From contig CP135238.1 of assembly GCA_032834875.1 (NCBI GenBank), positions 254,011 through 318,010 of the forward strand: a DNA stretch of 64,000 bases. Reading direction: 5' to 3'. The position numbers and the translations under genes are program-made. The notes beneath the pieces were generated by a model that had not been told where the DNA came from, did no database searches, and saw only the letters and a program-made list of their open reading frames with translations. Positions within the stretch are counted from its first letter, which is position 1, and each line of letters starts with the position of its first letter. Positions 40,712 to 49,978 of the stretch are shown here, one piece after another. The stretch is from Sulfuracidifex metallicus DSM 6482 = JCM 9184 (GTDB lineage Archaea > Thermoproteota > Thermoprotei_A > Sulfolobales > Sulfolobaceae).

Positions 40712-42008
40712 TGTTTATCTTCTTGTTAACTGCTCTCGGTAGTACTAAATAAACGCATAGATCACCGCACATGGTGCATGATCCTGCCTCCATTCCTTTA
40801 TATTGTCTGTAAATTGACTTTGCCTTATTTGGGTCATACGTTAATGAGAACATGGTCTTCCAGTCTAGGGAGGATCTAGCTTTGCTCATTTTGTTGTCTA
40901 TTTGTCTTGCTCTATCTCCTAGTTTTATCATGTCTCCGGCATGAGCTGCTATTTTGAATGCAATTAATCCTTCCTTCACTTGCTCCGGGGTAGGTAAAGA
41001 TAGGTGCTCAGCTGGGGTCAGATAGCACAACATATCGGCTCCAGCTTGCGCAGCTATTGCACCTCCGATAGCCCCAGCTATGTGGTCGTATCCTGCAGCT
41101 ATGTCAGTCACTAATATTCCTAAAACGTAATAAGGTACTCCTCCGGAGAGCTGTTTCTCAAGCTTTACGTCCATCTCTATCTGGTCTAGTGGCATGTGCC
41201 CCGGTCCTTCTATCATAACTTGAACGCCATGTTCTACGGCCCTCTTGGCTAAACTAGAATTCACCATTAATTCCCCTACGTGAAGCTCATCATGGGCATC
41301 AGCAGTACCTCCAGGTCTCAGAGCATCACCTAAGCTCAAGGTTACGTCGTATTCCTTCGCTAATTCCATTAAATAGTCGAAGTTGGAATACAAAGGATTT
41401 TCCTTTTCGTTATATATTGACCATGCAGCCATTACTGTTCCTCCCCTGCTTACAACTCCAGCTAGCCTGTTAGCTTTAGGTATTCTTCTTGCTAATTCCA
41501 AAGTTACCCCTGTATGTACTGTTACGTAATCTACACCGTCCTTGAACTGTTTTTCAATTACTCGAAAAATATCATCCTCAGTGAAATCTATTACGTATTT
41601 TCTTTTGGCCACCATCTCGTAATATACTTGATATATTGGTACCGTACCTACAGGCATGATTGCCTTAGAGATTACTTGTTTCCTCATGTAATCAATATCT
41701 CCTCCGTCCGTGAGGTCCATGATTGTGTCAGCACCAAACTCGTTAGCTATTTCAACTTTCTTCATTTCCTCTTCTACGTTGTAATGGTCTGTAGATGCAC
41801 CTATGTTTACGTTAACTTTAGTTGTTAATCCCTCGCCTATTCCCGTGAGCCTTGTAATGTTATTTCTGACCAAGTTTCTGAAGATTACTACCCTTCCTGA
41901 TGCTACCTTTTCCCTCAGGAAAACTGGGTCAATTCCTTCCTTTTCTGCTATTATTTTCATTTCCTCGGTTACTTGACCCCTTCTTGCTAGTTCAATCTGA
42001 GTTGGCAT
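40686..42008 (-). CDS. thiC: Phosphomethylpyrimidine synthase
   Basis: Radical-SAM enzyme that turns aminoimidazole ribotide into HMP phosphate for thiamine. At 440 residues it is the compact archaeal/bacterial core form. Landmarks are [66 protein letters not shown] and the C-terminal cluster motif [13 protein letters not shown]. The Cys spacing here is Cx2Cx3C, one residue tighter than the bacterial Cx2Cx4C; I believe archaeal ThiC share this. It is followed by an overlapping Rieske gene. A palindrome overlaps its TATA box. Confidence 0.95.
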   Translation of the reverse strand: MPTQIELARRGQVTEEMKIIAEKEGIDPVFLREKVASGRVVIFRNLVRNNITRLTGIGEGLTTKVNVNIGASTDHYNVEEEMKKVEIANEFGADTIMDLTDGGDIDYMRKQVISKAIMPVGTVPIYQVYYEMVAKRKYVIDFTEDDIFRVIEKQFKDGVDYVTVHTGVTLELARRIPKANRLAGVVSRGGTVMAAWSIYNEKENPLYSNFDYLMELAKEYDVTLSLGDALRPGGTADAHDELHVGELMVNSSLAKRAVEHGVQVMIEGPGHMPLDQIEMDVKLEKQLSGGVPYYVLGILVTDIAAGYDHIAGAIGGAIAAQAGADMLCYLTPAEHLSLPTPEQVKEGLIAFKIAAHAGDMIKLGDRARQIDNKMSKARSSLDWKTMFSLTYDPNKAKSIYRQYKGMEAGSCTMCGDLCVYLVLPRAVNKKINNATQGKKI

Positions 42009-42031
42009 TATAAGATCAATATAATCTACTT

Positions 42032-42046
42032 TATAACTAAGTTATA
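42032..42046 (-). promoter_or_regulatory. Palindrome overlapping the thiC TATA box (candidate operator)
   Basis: A perfect inverted repeat, arms TATAACT and AGTTATA around one base, centred 31 bases before the thiC ATG. The minus-strand TATA box TTATAAA (about 26 bases before the ATG) overlaps one arm, so a bound dimer would block initiation. Control by a thiamine-sensing regulator would make sense; no TPP riboswitch was seen. Confidence 0.4.
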
Positions 42047-42125
42047 TAGGTTCCTCTTATTGATAAGAGTTGGGGTTTAATTTATAATGTCAGACTTCGT
42101 TATAAGTAAATAAGAGGTAGTGCTT

Positions 42126-42416
42126 ATGATAAGTTTAGAGGATTCCATAAGGTCTAAGGTGGACTATAGAATTGTAGAGGTTTCAAAGAGTTCACCTTCT
42201 ACCGACGTAAAAGCGATAGTCCTTACTAACGTTCCTCCATCAGAGGAAATAGTCAAGGACGTATCATCCTCCGTAAAAGTAAATAAAGTGTATAATTTTA
42301 TGTCTGTAATAAAAGTTGAAGGAAAAGCTAAGGATGTAGCTTCCTTAGCTCAGAAGGAATATGTAAAGTACATAATGTTGGAGGAGATAGTAATAAGCTC
42401 TCTGGCGGAATACTAA
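42126..42416 (+). CDS. Small protein resembling the I9 inhibitor/propeptide fold, upstream of XPD
   Basis: 96 residues, no signal. The second half (VKVNKVYNFMSVIKVEGKAK then DVASLAQKEYVKYIMLEE) follows the beta-alpha-beta-beta-alpha-beta pattern and ending of subtilisin propeptide inhibitors (I9), where the last strand reads like DPNVxYVEED. This is my inference from pattern only. ATG 42126 has GAGGT nine bases upstream; the in-frame GTG at 42120 is too close to that site. The XPD gene starts at the base after its stop, so the two are co-translated. Confidence 0.6.
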   Translation: MISLEDSIRSKVDYRIVEVSKSSPSTDVKAIVLTNVPPSEEIVKDVSSSVKVNKVYNFMSVIKVEGKAKDVASLAQKEYVKYIMLEEIVISSLAEY

Positions 42417-44069
42417 TTGAATTATAGAGAATGGCAATCATCTTTAAGGGAAAAGATAATTTTTCAGTTAAAGAACAACAAGGTAGTTCTGCTTCAAGCT
42501 CCGACTGGAAGTGGAAAGACTCTTTTTGCCTTAGATGTAGCATTCTCTGTAGGAAATAAAGTACTTGTAGCTGTGAGAACACATAACGAATTCTACCCTT
42601 TTTATAGAGAAATAGCAAATCGTTTTCATGGAAAGAGGTACGCATTCTTAATAGGTAGGTCCAACGGTTGTCTTATCGCATCAGAGAAGGTTAAGGCTGA
42701 AGATATAACGTGTTCTGGCTGTGAGTTTTTAACATGGAAAAAGATTGACTTCTACGGATCGCCCTTTGAGACCTTAGCTAAGTTGAAAAAGGAAGGGGTA
42801 AATGAAAAATTTTGTCCATATCACTCCATATTGAATTCCGCGTTGGATGCCGACGTTATACTTGTAACTTATCCCTATTTATTCATACCTTCTTTAAGGG
42901 ACACAATAGGAATATCCTTAGACGACTACGTGGTTATAGTAGACGAGGCGCATAACGTCGATAGTCTCATAGACTTGGAGGAAAGAAGGCTATCCCCTAA
43001 CTCAATAAACATGGCTATTAAACAATCCTTCGGATTAGAGGTTAAGCAGATATTGGAAAAGCTAAAGGCAAAGGTAGTTGAGATTACATTCAAGGAAAAG
43101 AAGTTCATAGCCTTAAGCAAGGAAAAAGTGGAGTCTTTGTTACTCAAGGATGAGCTTGACGCAATTGAAGAGGAAGCCAGTTATCTGTCTCAACGTATGA
43201 TAACTCAGAGGAAAATAGTAACTAACCACTTGATGTCAATAGTAAAGTTCTTCAACTCGGTTAAAGAGGATCGATTTAGGGTATTTTCCTCTGAAAATAG
43301 TATCATAGCTAAGCCAGTGACCTCAGACCAATATATGAGCATTTTCAACGGATCTAACGTGAAGGCAATATTTATGTCTGGTACACTTCAGCCCAAGGAA
43401 TACTTTTCATCAGTCTTAGGATTATCAAAAGACACATTTTACGTTGACGTAGAAAAGGAAGTTGGTAAAGTGGGGGGAAGCTATGAGTGTTTCATTGCCT
43501 TAGATGTAACTTCGTCTTATTCTCTCAGAAGTGAGGAAATGAATAAGAGGTTTGCCTCCTATTTATTAAGAATATATTATCAAGCCAAGGGTCATATTTT
43601 AGCCGTATTTCCTAGCTATGAAATGATAGAGAAAGTTTCGCTTTATCTTAGATCCGTGAATACCTTTACGGAAACTCCTATCACTAAGGTCGACGATCTA
43701 ATTGAGCATGCTAGAAATACGCCAAAGATCATGATAATGGCAACTGCAAGGGGGAAACTATCAGAAGGAATTGAGATATCTCAAAATGGTAGAAGTTTAA
43801 TAAACGACGTAGCTATAGTAGGCATTCCTTATCCTCCTTTAGACGACTACATGAAGGCTAGATCGGAGGAGGTCTCTAAAAGGACTAGGAGGAACTATTT
43901 GGAAGAGCTTATGCAGATGCCCGCTTACATAGCAGTGAGACAAGCAATAGGCAGAAGTATAAGGAGCCCTGAAGATAAGAGCGAAGTTTGGCTTTTAGAT
44001 AAGCGTTTTAACAACATATGGTGGAAGAAAAACATTAAATGTTTCAATCCTAAACTCGTTCGTCTGTAA
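42417..44069 (+). CDS. xpd: XPD/Rad3-family 5'-3' DNA helicase
   Basis: A 550-residue SF2 helicase with a 4Fe-4S cluster, the size of Sulfolobus XPD. Walker A is APTGSGKT (28-35), the DEAH box VDEAHN (175-180). Four Cys for the cluster are C85, C99, C102 and C133. The arch and second motor domain follow, with MSGTLQPKEYF, GKLSEGIEI and RQAIGRSIRSPED motifs. It unwinds damaged or bubble DNA. The start is TTG directly after the TAA of the preceding gene, with no strong ribosome site, so re-initiation by the same ribosome is likely. Confidence 0.95.
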   Translation: MNYREWQSSLREKIIFQLKNNKVVLLQAPTGSGKTLFALDVAFSVGNKVLVAVRTHNEFYPFYREIANRFHGKRYAFLIGRSNGCLIASEKVKAEDITCSGCEFLTWKKIDFYGSPFETLAKLKKEGVNEKFCPYHSILNSALDADVILVTYPYLFIPSLRDTIGISLDDYVVIVDEAHNVDSLIDLEERRLSPNSINMAIKQSFGLEVKQILEKLKAKVVEITFKEKKFIALSKEKVESLLLKDELDAIEEEASYLSQRMITQRKIVTNHLMSIVKFFNSVKEDRFRVFSSENSIIAKPVTSDQYMSIFNGSNVKAIFMSGTLQPKEYFSSVLGLSKDTFYVDVEKEVGKVGGSYECFIALDVTSSYSLRSEEMNKRFASYLLRIYYQAKGHILAVFPSYEMIEKVSLYLRSVNTFTETPITKVDDLIEHARNTPKIMIMATARGKLSEGIEISQNGRSLINDVAIVGIPYPPLDDYMKARSEEVSKRTRRNYLEELMQMPAYIAVRQAIGRSIRSPEDKSEVWLLDKRFNNIWWKKNIKCFNPKLVRL

Positions 44070-44070
44070 G

Positions 44071-44844
44071 ATGAAAGTTGAAATATTTACCCATAGGAAT
44101 TGCACTGAGTGTCACATAGTCTTAGACTTTCTGAAGGAAAAGGGGCTTCTGGATAAGGTTGACGTCATAGATACTGAGAAGTATCCTTTCATGGCATTTG
44201 AAAGGGGAGTAATCTCCACACCTTCAATTTTCGTTGACGGTGAACTCATCTTCGCAGGTCAAGTTGATCTTGTAGAGTTAGAGAAAATATTAAATGGAGA
44301 AAAAATAAACAAGAAAATCTCCGAGCAAGACCTTATAAACAAGCTCATGGAGGGTATTGTAGACTCATTCGCAGCCACAGCGTGGATATATGTCAATAAT
44401 GATCTTCCTCATTTTGTAGAACAGAAAGACTTCGTCATGGCAGTCACAGGGATAATAAACGACGAAAAGAGGGATGAGCTATACGAAGCCCTTAAGGAAG
44501 GAGTAAAGGCCAATGGAACTGAACTCCTGGATAAATGGAAGGAGAGAATGAAGAGAAATATATCTTCCAATTTCATTAGGGAAATGTATTGGTTATATCA
44601 ACGTAAACTAAGTAAGGAAGAGGTGTCCTCAAAATATCCTTTAGAGGTTTTCGCTCACTGGCTAATGGTTAGGGGAGGTGCGCTTGGAAGGGTAGGCTTG
44701 AGAATATATCCACTTTCTGACTCTGCAGTGTTATCTAGAATAAGTGAAGTTTATCTTTATGTTTTTGAAAATTATGATCAACTATGGGATAAAGTCATAA
44801 ATGAGCAGAGAAAGTTAGAGGAGGGAGAGGTTCTGAATAGCTAA
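44071..44844 (+). CDS. Glutaredoxin/thioredoxin-fold protein with extra helical domain
   Basis: Residues about 1-80 are a thioredoxin-fold domain: MKVEIFTHRNCTECHIVLDF has the redox pair CTEC, and STPSIFVDGELIF the cis-Pro loop. Residues about 90-257 form a helical domain of unknown type (SEQDLINKLMEGIVDSFAAT ... FAHWLMVRGGALGR). The ATG follows the XPD stop by one base, so it belongs to the same operon. It may reduce or deliver to an iron-sulfur or zinc protein; this is inference. Confidence 0.75.
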   Translation: MKVEIFTHRNCTECHIVLDFLKEKGLLDKVDVIDTEKYPFMAFERGVISTPSIFVDGELIFAGQVDLVELEKILNGEKINKKISEQDLINKLMEGIVDSFAATAWIYVNNDLPHFVEQKDFVMAVTGIINDEKRDELYEALKEGVKANGTELLDKWKERMKRNISSNFIREMYWLYQRKLSKEEVSSKYPLEVFAHWLMVRGGALGRVGLRIYPLSDSAVLSRISEVYLYVFENYDQLWDKVINEQRKLEEGEVLNS

Positions 44845-44954
44845 TCTTTTATAAGTCTATGTAACACTATTGTAACTTTCATTTTATATAAATGACTATT
44901 ATCTTTTTTATTGATTAGATAAGAAAATATAAGCAATGATAACGTTTAATACGT

Positions 44955-45173
44955 ATGGAAACGCTAGATTTACGTGGAAAACCATGCGAGGAATTTATTC
45001 TCGAAATTTCAAAATATCTGGTGAACTTGAAGGTAGGAGATAGCTTAAAGGTAGTCACAGATCAGGACAGAATAATATGCACTCATCAGCTTCTAAGGAA
45101 TGCCCCACGTTTTGTATTCAAGGCCGATACTGTGGGTGATCATGCTGAAATAGTGATAAGAAGGATGAGATAG
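44955..45173 (+). CDS. TusA/SirA-family sulfur carrier-like protein
   Basis: 72 residues with the TusA fold pattern: [20 protein letters not shown] has the conserved Cys11 at the start of helix 1, but the usual CPxP is replaced by CEEF. The remainder ([13 protein letters not shown], ... [13 protein letters not shown]) matches the family's beta strands. TusA proteins carry persulfide sulfur, central to sulfur metabolism in Sulfolobales. No dsrE or hdr genes are next to it. Confidence 0.78.
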   Translation: METLDLRGKPCEEFILEISKYLVNLKVGDSLKVVTDQDRIICTHQLLRNAPRFVFKADTVGDHAEIVIRRMR

Positions 45174-45306
45174 CAGTGAAGTAGGATTATTTTGATGCTA
45201 TCTGTAATATCCATGCATAAATGTAGTATAATATAAAACGAGCAAAAAGGCATATCGTAACAATGTAGTACTAAGTTATAATATGTAACTTTCTTGGCTA
45301 AAATCC

Positions 45307-47208
45307 CTAATTTCCTCTACAAATACTATCATTTCTTAAGCTTACTCCGTTTCCGTTTTCCTTTATTTTTGCTCTAATCAAAGGTGCTAGATCCTTTCTT
45401 ATGCCTAGTTCAGCCAAAGGAACACACTCCTTCCCATCAGATAGTAGTTCTTTCGTTACGTTGTTCAGTATACCGTTTAAGTCTCTTACATATTCCTTAT
45501 ATCTTACTACCAAAGAAAGATCCTCTAAAATCTTAATTGATGATGAAAGTAACGTAACTTTTCTGCACATGGGAACTCCTTGGTCATATAATGTCTGTTG
45601 AATTCTTTCTACGACGTTGATGTTTATCACGTCGTTTAGGAACGGATAAGCTGTAGTTAACGCTGTGCTCTCTTGGATGAGGTTTTTTATGAAGTTCTGT
45701 ACATACGTTAACCCTCTCTTTATAGTATCGTAGGAGTAGTTTATCTTATTTATTCCGTTAAGTTGCTTGGAGTCAATTATAGACTTAAATATATCTGTGT
45801 CTCTCTCCTTTTCTGGTTTCATTTCATTTATGTTCTGGAGTAGAACTAGGAGGTTATCTAAACAGCTGTTTATTTTCTCCATAACTACGGGATCAGCAAC
45901 TTTATCGTAGAGCGATGGCAGTTTATCCATACTCGGTAGTACCCTAATTTCGTTCTGCATTTCCAATCCAGTTATTTCTTTTAATTTATCAGCTATCTTT
46001 AAGATCACTTGGGCAGATGAGTTATACTCCATTTCTATTTTAGATATTATTCTTTGAATGGAATAGGTTAAGTTCGAATCTATTTTGAACTCATCTTTTG
46101 GTATCTCTATCTTCTCTATAACCAGACCCTTACTTTTCAGCTCCTCAGCTACGTTGTTGAAAGCGATTATCTTCTCAAAGATCACATCATTGATGTAGTT
46201 CGAAACGCTCTTTATTGAGGCTTCCATCTCGGTCCTAAGTTCATCCACGCATTTTGGGGTACTGCATTCCTCGGTCCTCTTTTTTATGTCCTCTATCTTA
46301 GCTATTGTCATCTCAACGCTGTTAGTAATAGGGAAGTTGTCGTTCTTCATAGTCTCCAGATCCTTGAGTCCTTTAAGAGTTTCCTGCAGATCATCTGTCA
46401 GGCTCTTCTTTTTCAGTTTTAACTCATTACTATACACAGATTTAGCCACTGCGTATGAATAGCCCACATAAATAGCAATTCCTGCAGTTGCTAGAACTGA
46501 TGAAAGAAGCGTCAAAGTTTTAGAATATGAGAACGAATTTGAAAATAGCAAAGCTGAAACTATTGCAGGAACTGCGCTTACCATTGCAGCACCGTTGTTC
46601 AAGGCGAAACCTATCACGCTCGATATTTCAAGCAGTATAACCGCAGCAATTATGTAAAACCTATCAGGTGAATATAAGTTAAGTAGAATAAGTGAAAATA
46701 ATGGCAGAGGTGATATAATGGCAGAAATTAGGGTTGTCTTCTTCTGTGTGGTTGCAAAAAACGTTATGCCTAATAAAATAGGGAAGTTGACTAGGAAGTA
46801 GTTGACATTAGGCCCAATTATTGATGCAATTATACCCATGGAGATTACGTAAGAGCTGAGATCTACGAATTTAGCGTAATTTACAGTAGGGACGATGATC
46901 AGCAATATAAACGATGATATAGAAGCTACTAGGAACTCGACACTAGGCTTTCCCAATACGTAAGTTCCCAATACGGTGTAATTTTTTAGGAACTGTAGTA
47001 TTATAGCTGCAACCAATAATATAACTGGCATTAGTCCTGCTAAAATTACTGAGGATACAACTATTAACGCTGTTACGAAATAATTTATTCCGTCAGGAAG
47101 TGAAACTGCTCTAAGCAAATAAAAGGATAGAAATCCAGCTAATATTCCAATTAAACCTCTATCAACGTAACTGTATAATTTGTCTACGGTAGGAAATCTA
47201 ATAGGCAT
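45307..47208 (-). CDS. Membrane protein with long cytoplasmic helical domain, unknown
   Basis: 633 residues. Residues about 15-260 hold roughly eight hydrophobic segments (for example GLIGILAGFLSFYLLRAV and VAAIILQFLKNY). Residues about 265-633 are soluble and almost entirely helical with coiled-coil character (SNELKLKKKSLTDDLQETLK; VSNYINDVIFEKIIAFNNVA), and contain a pair of Cys in ECSTPKC and four more later (CLDN, CRKV, ECVP, CRGN). The layout recalls aromatic-acid/FUSC exporter or mechanosensor-like proteins but no family motif is evident. Possibly specific to Sulfolobales. Monocistronic, divergent from sod. Confidence 0.7.
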   Translation of the reverse strand: MPIRFPTVDKLYSYVDRGLIGILAGFLSFYLLRAVSLPDGINYFVTALIVVSSVILAGLMPVILLVAAIILQFLKNYTVLGTYVLGKPSVEFLVASISSFILLIIVPTVNYAKFVDLSSYVISMGIIASIIGPNVNYFLVNFPILLGITFFATTQKKTTLISAIISPLPLFSLILLNLYSPDRFYIIAAVILLEISSVIGFALNNGAAMVSAVPAIVSALLFSNSFSYSKTLTLLSSVLATAGIAIYVGYSYAVAKSVYSNELKLKKKSLTDDLQETLKGLKDLETMKNDNFPITNSVEMTIAKIEDIKKRTEECSTPKCVDELRTEMEASIKSVSNYINDVIFEKIIAFNNVAEELKSKGLVIEKIEIPKDEFKIDSNLTYSIQRIISKIEMEYNSSAQVILKIADKLKEITGLEMQNEIRVLPSMDKLPSLYDKVADPVVMEKINSCLDNLLVLLQNINEMKPEKERDTDIFKSIIDSKQLNGINKINYSYDTIKRGLTYVQNFIKNLIQESTALTTAYPFLNDVININVVERIQQTLYDQGVPMCRKVTLLSSSIKILEDLSLVVRYKEYVRDLNGILNNVTKELLSDGKECVPLAELGIRKDLAPLIRAKIKENGNGVSLRNDSICRGN

Positions 47209-47541
47209 TATATACTGATTTATAATGTCTAATAAATAGACTTATCTCTCTAGAAGATATTCATTGTTATAATTAGATATTAGGTCTCCAATTTAACTAT
47301 TTATAAACTCAGCGTAGTGTAGTTTGTTTTTGAAATTCGATTCCAAGTCTTTACATTTGAGTTATTATTACATTATTGTAGTAAATAGACTATTTACTAT
47401 AAAAACTAATTAAAGATAACAATAATAATAATTATAAGTACTATATATTCCTTTAGGTATATCTTCTAGTTAAAATGATTTTTCATGATATATGAACTCT
47501 ATTAACATAAAAGATATAACCGATGACGTCTTATTTCACCC
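47209..47541. other. Divergent intergenic region with a 21-bp palindrome
   Basis: 333 AT-rich bases between the membrane protein and superoxide dismutase genes, holding both promoters and the perfect palindrome at 47379-47399. A likely sod TATA box is CATAAAAGATA near 47509-47517. Confidence 0.5.
47379..47399. promoter_or_regulatory. Perfect 21-bp palindrome upstream of sod
   Basis: Arms TAGTAAATAG and CTATTTACTA around a single A. It is 143 bases before the sod ATG and about 170 bases before the divergent membrane-protein gene. A perfect match of ten pairs is unlikely by chance; it would suit a dimeric regulator. Confidence 0.5.
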
Positions 47542-48177
47542 ATGGCTATTCAAGTAGAATTTAAAAAATACGAACTGCCTCCTCTTCCATACAAATTAGA
47601 TGCATTAGAACCATATATAAGCAAGGATATAATAGACGTTCATTACAACGGTCATCATAAGGGATATGTAAATGGCGCTAATTCGTTCTTGGACAGGATG
47701 AATAAGTTAGTGAAGGGAGAGTTAGCTTCAGGACAGTACGATATGATGGGTCTAATGAGAGGATTGGTCTTCAATATAAACGGGCACAAGCTACATGCAA
47801 TGTATTGGAACATGATGGCTCCTAATGGAAAAGGTGGAGGAAAGCCTGGAGGAGCTCTGGCAGATTTAATTGACAAGCAATATGGTAGCTTTGAGAAGTT
47901 TAAGCAGGTGTTTAATGACGCAGCCAACTCCCTGCCTGGCACAGGTTGGACAGTTCTCTACTACGATCAAGAAAACGGAAACCTTCAAATAATGACATTT
48001 GAGAACCATTTCCAGAATCATATAGCTGAACTACCTATAGTTATGATTGTAGACGAATTTGAGCATGCCTACTATCTACAGTATAAGAACAAGAGGACGG
48101 ACTACATCAACGCCTGGTGGAACTTAGCCAACTGGGATGAAGCAGAGAAGAAGTTGCAAAAATACCTAAAGAGCTAA
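47542..48177 (+). CDS. sod: Iron/manganese superoxide dismutase
   Basis: Converts superoxide to peroxide and oxygen. The 211-residue chain has the four metal ligands: His in [12 protein letters not shown], His in [13 protein letters not shown], Asp in [12 protein letters not shown] and His three residues later. [20 protein letters not shown] is the usual N-terminus. Sulfolobus enzymes of this type use iron. Cytoplasmic, monocistronic, with a T-rich end just after the stop. Confidence 0.96.
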   Translation: MAIQVEFKKYELPPLPYKLDALEPYISKDIIDVHYNGHHKGYVNGANSFLDRMNKLVKGELASGQYDMMGLMRGLVFNINGHKLHAMYWNMMAPNGKGGGKPGGALADLIDKQYGSFEKFKQVFNDAANSLPGTGWTVLYYDQENGNLQIMTFENHFQNHIAELPIVMIVDEFEHAYYLQYKNKRTDYINAWWNLANWDEAEKKLQKYLKS

Positions 48178-48209
48178 AACTTTTTCTATCTTTTCCTTTA
48201 TATTATTTT

Positions 48210-49298
48210 ATGGTTTCTGCTATAGTCTTGGCTGGAGGATATGCAACTAGGTTAAGGCCTCTTAGCCTGACAAAGCCCAAATCGCTTTTTCCCTTACTGG
48301 ATAAACCCATTCTAGAGTACACGTTAGAAGCACTAAAGGAAGCAGGGGTTAATAACATATATCTTTCATTAAGAGTCATGGCTGATAAGCTCATAAGTTA
48401 CGTAGAGTCTGCTGGTGTTAATTCTTATGTGAAACCTATAATTGAGAAAGAACCCCTTGGTGACGGCGGTCCACTTAAATATATACATCAAAATTTTGAC
48501 CTCGATGATGACGTAGTAGTTATATATGGAGATATCTTTAGTGAAATGAATTTTAAGGATTTAATAAACTTTCACATGAAAAATGGATGTAGTGCTACAA
48601 TTGTAGGCACTAGAGTAAACGATCCAAGGAGATATGGAGTTCTTTACCAAGAGAATGAGAAGCTGATTGAGTTAATAGAAAAACCGAAGAATCCAATCTC
48701 TAATCTAATAAACGCAGGAATGTACGTATTTAAAAAGGAGCTCTTTAAGGAGATAGATAGGTTTCCTTATTCGATCAGCAAGGACTTCATGCCGAAGATT
48801 TTGAGACGGTGCTGTGTTTCAGTTTATCAATACAACGGAGTGTGGGCTGATATAGGATTACCTTCAGATTATCTTAAGTTAAACTTTCAATTATTGGTAA
48901 AAAAACATCCTAAGGGTTATGTATCTCCTACAGCCAAGGTAAGCGAGAGGTCAGTTCTAAATCCTCCATATTTCATAGGTGACCAAGTTTCAATTGGAAG
49001 TGACACTTATGTGAATCCAAATACGGTAATAGGGAAGAGGAGTAAAATAGGTGAGGGAGTTTACTTACAAGAGGCATTACTCATGGAAGGAGTAAAAGTT
49101 GGAGATCATAGCTACATTTCTAACGTAATAATAGCGGATAACAGTAGGATAGGTAAGTGGAATAGGATAATGGAAGGCTCAATACTAGGAGAAGAGGTTA
49201 TAACAAAGGACGGGGTCATGTTAAATCAGAAAACGATAATTCTACCATATAAAGAAGTCTCGGATTCAGTAACTGAAAAGGGTAAGATCATATTATGA
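48210..49298 (+). CDS. NDP-sugar pyrophosphorylase with left-handed beta-helix
   Basis: A 362-residue sugar-1-phosphate nucleotidyltransferase. The N-terminal AIVLAGGYATRLRPLSLTKP is the nucleotide-binding signature (GGxxTRLxP) with the catalytic Arg and Lys; VVIYGDIFSEMNF holds the metal-binding Asp. Residues about 240-345 are hexapeptide repeats (FIGDQVSIGSDTYVNPNTVI) forming a beta-helix. Members make GDP-mannose, UDP- or dTDP-glucose; mannose-1-phosphate guanylyltransferase is the closest general resemblance. Overlaps the next gene by 4 bases. Confidence 0.87.
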   Translation: MVSAIVLAGGYATRLRPLSLTKPKSLFPLLDKPILEYTLEALKEAGVNNIYLSLRVMADKLISYVESAGVNSYVKPIIEKEPLGDGGPLKYIHQNFDLDDDVVVIYGDIFSEMNFKDLINFHMKNGCSATIVGTRVNDPRRYGVLYQENEKLIELIEKPKNPISNLINAGMYVFKKELFKEIDRFPYSISKDFMPKILRRCCVSVYQYNGVWADIGLPSDYLKLNFQLLVKKHPKGYVSPTAKVSERSVLNPPYFIGDQVSIGSDTYVNPNTVIGKRSKIGEGVYLQEALLMEGVKVGDHSYISNVIIADNSRIGKWNRIMEGSILGEEVITKDGVMLNQKTIILPYKEVSDSVTEKGKIIL

Positions 49299-49978
49299 TA
49301 TTGGAGGAAATTGTAGACGAGATAAAGGTCGAATTAAAGAGAAGGCAGATTTTAAATACATGTGTGGGTTATTCTTTCACTTCCACGCTTCTTGACAACG
49401 GAGAAGTAGGGATTTCCCATACGATAGGAGAAGGTAAGATAAATGGAGCAGGTTCATTGATCGGCAAGAACGCATTTGAAGTGGTTCGTGAGAATCTGGA
49501 AACTCCCCTTCAACGTTCGCTTTCCTTGTCAATTTTATCAGCGTTGAATACTGTGGAGGGATTTCAGGAGGGCGATTTGATTAACTTTCTAGAAGAGGGA
49601 AAAACATGCGTGTTTGGTTATAGCCCTTCTTTTTCGTCGGAAAACTACGTCATTTATGATTTCTACGATGTTGAAAACCCTACCGAGAAGAGGAAAAGTT
49701 TTTCCTCGTTTCAAGGAGATAGGTGCGTTAACGTAGTAATTTATGGTTCTGCGATAGTAAACGGTTACATTGACAAGATATTATCTCAGGTTTCCTCTGA
49801 CAATATAGCCGTTCTGGGGTTTTCATCTATATATGCACCTCACACACTGAGGAAGTATGGAGTTAATTTGATAGGAATTTCGAAGTTTCTGGACGGAAAG
49901 AAGGGTATGAGGGTAGTATGCGAAGGTGGTAGAAGCGAACTTTCAGCGTTAATCAAAAAATACTTTAAAAAGATTTGA
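49295..49978 (+). CDS. DUF364/DUF4213-type protein (putative heavy-metal chelatase-like)
   Basis: 227 residues. The N-terminal part (about 1-80) has the enolase-N-like DUF4213 pattern, with VGYSFTSTLLDNGEVGISHT, and the rest a Rossmann-like DUF364 half (NIAVLGFSSIYAPHTLRKYG). The family is annotated as putative heavy-metal chelation, without firm proof. Four-base overlap (ATGA) with the nucleotidyltransferase gene. Its end overlaps the convergent gene by 14 bases. Confidence 0.7.
   Translation: MILEEIVDEIKVELKRRQILNTCVGYSFTSTLLDNGEVGISHTIGEGKINGAGSLIGKNAFEVVRENLETPLQRSLSLSILSALNTVEGFQEGDLINFLEEGKTCVFGYSPSFSSENYVIYDFYDVENPTEKRKSFSSFQGDRCVNVVIYGSAIVNGYIDKILSQVSSDNIAVLGFSSIYAPHTLRKYGVNLIGISKFLDGKKGMRVVCEGGRSELSALIKKYFKKI

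Noticed and set aside
42009-42125. TPP riboswitch upstream of thiC
   Set aside because: The spacer is short, AT-rich and lacks the conserved CUGAGA-type elements; a TATA box leaves almost no leader.
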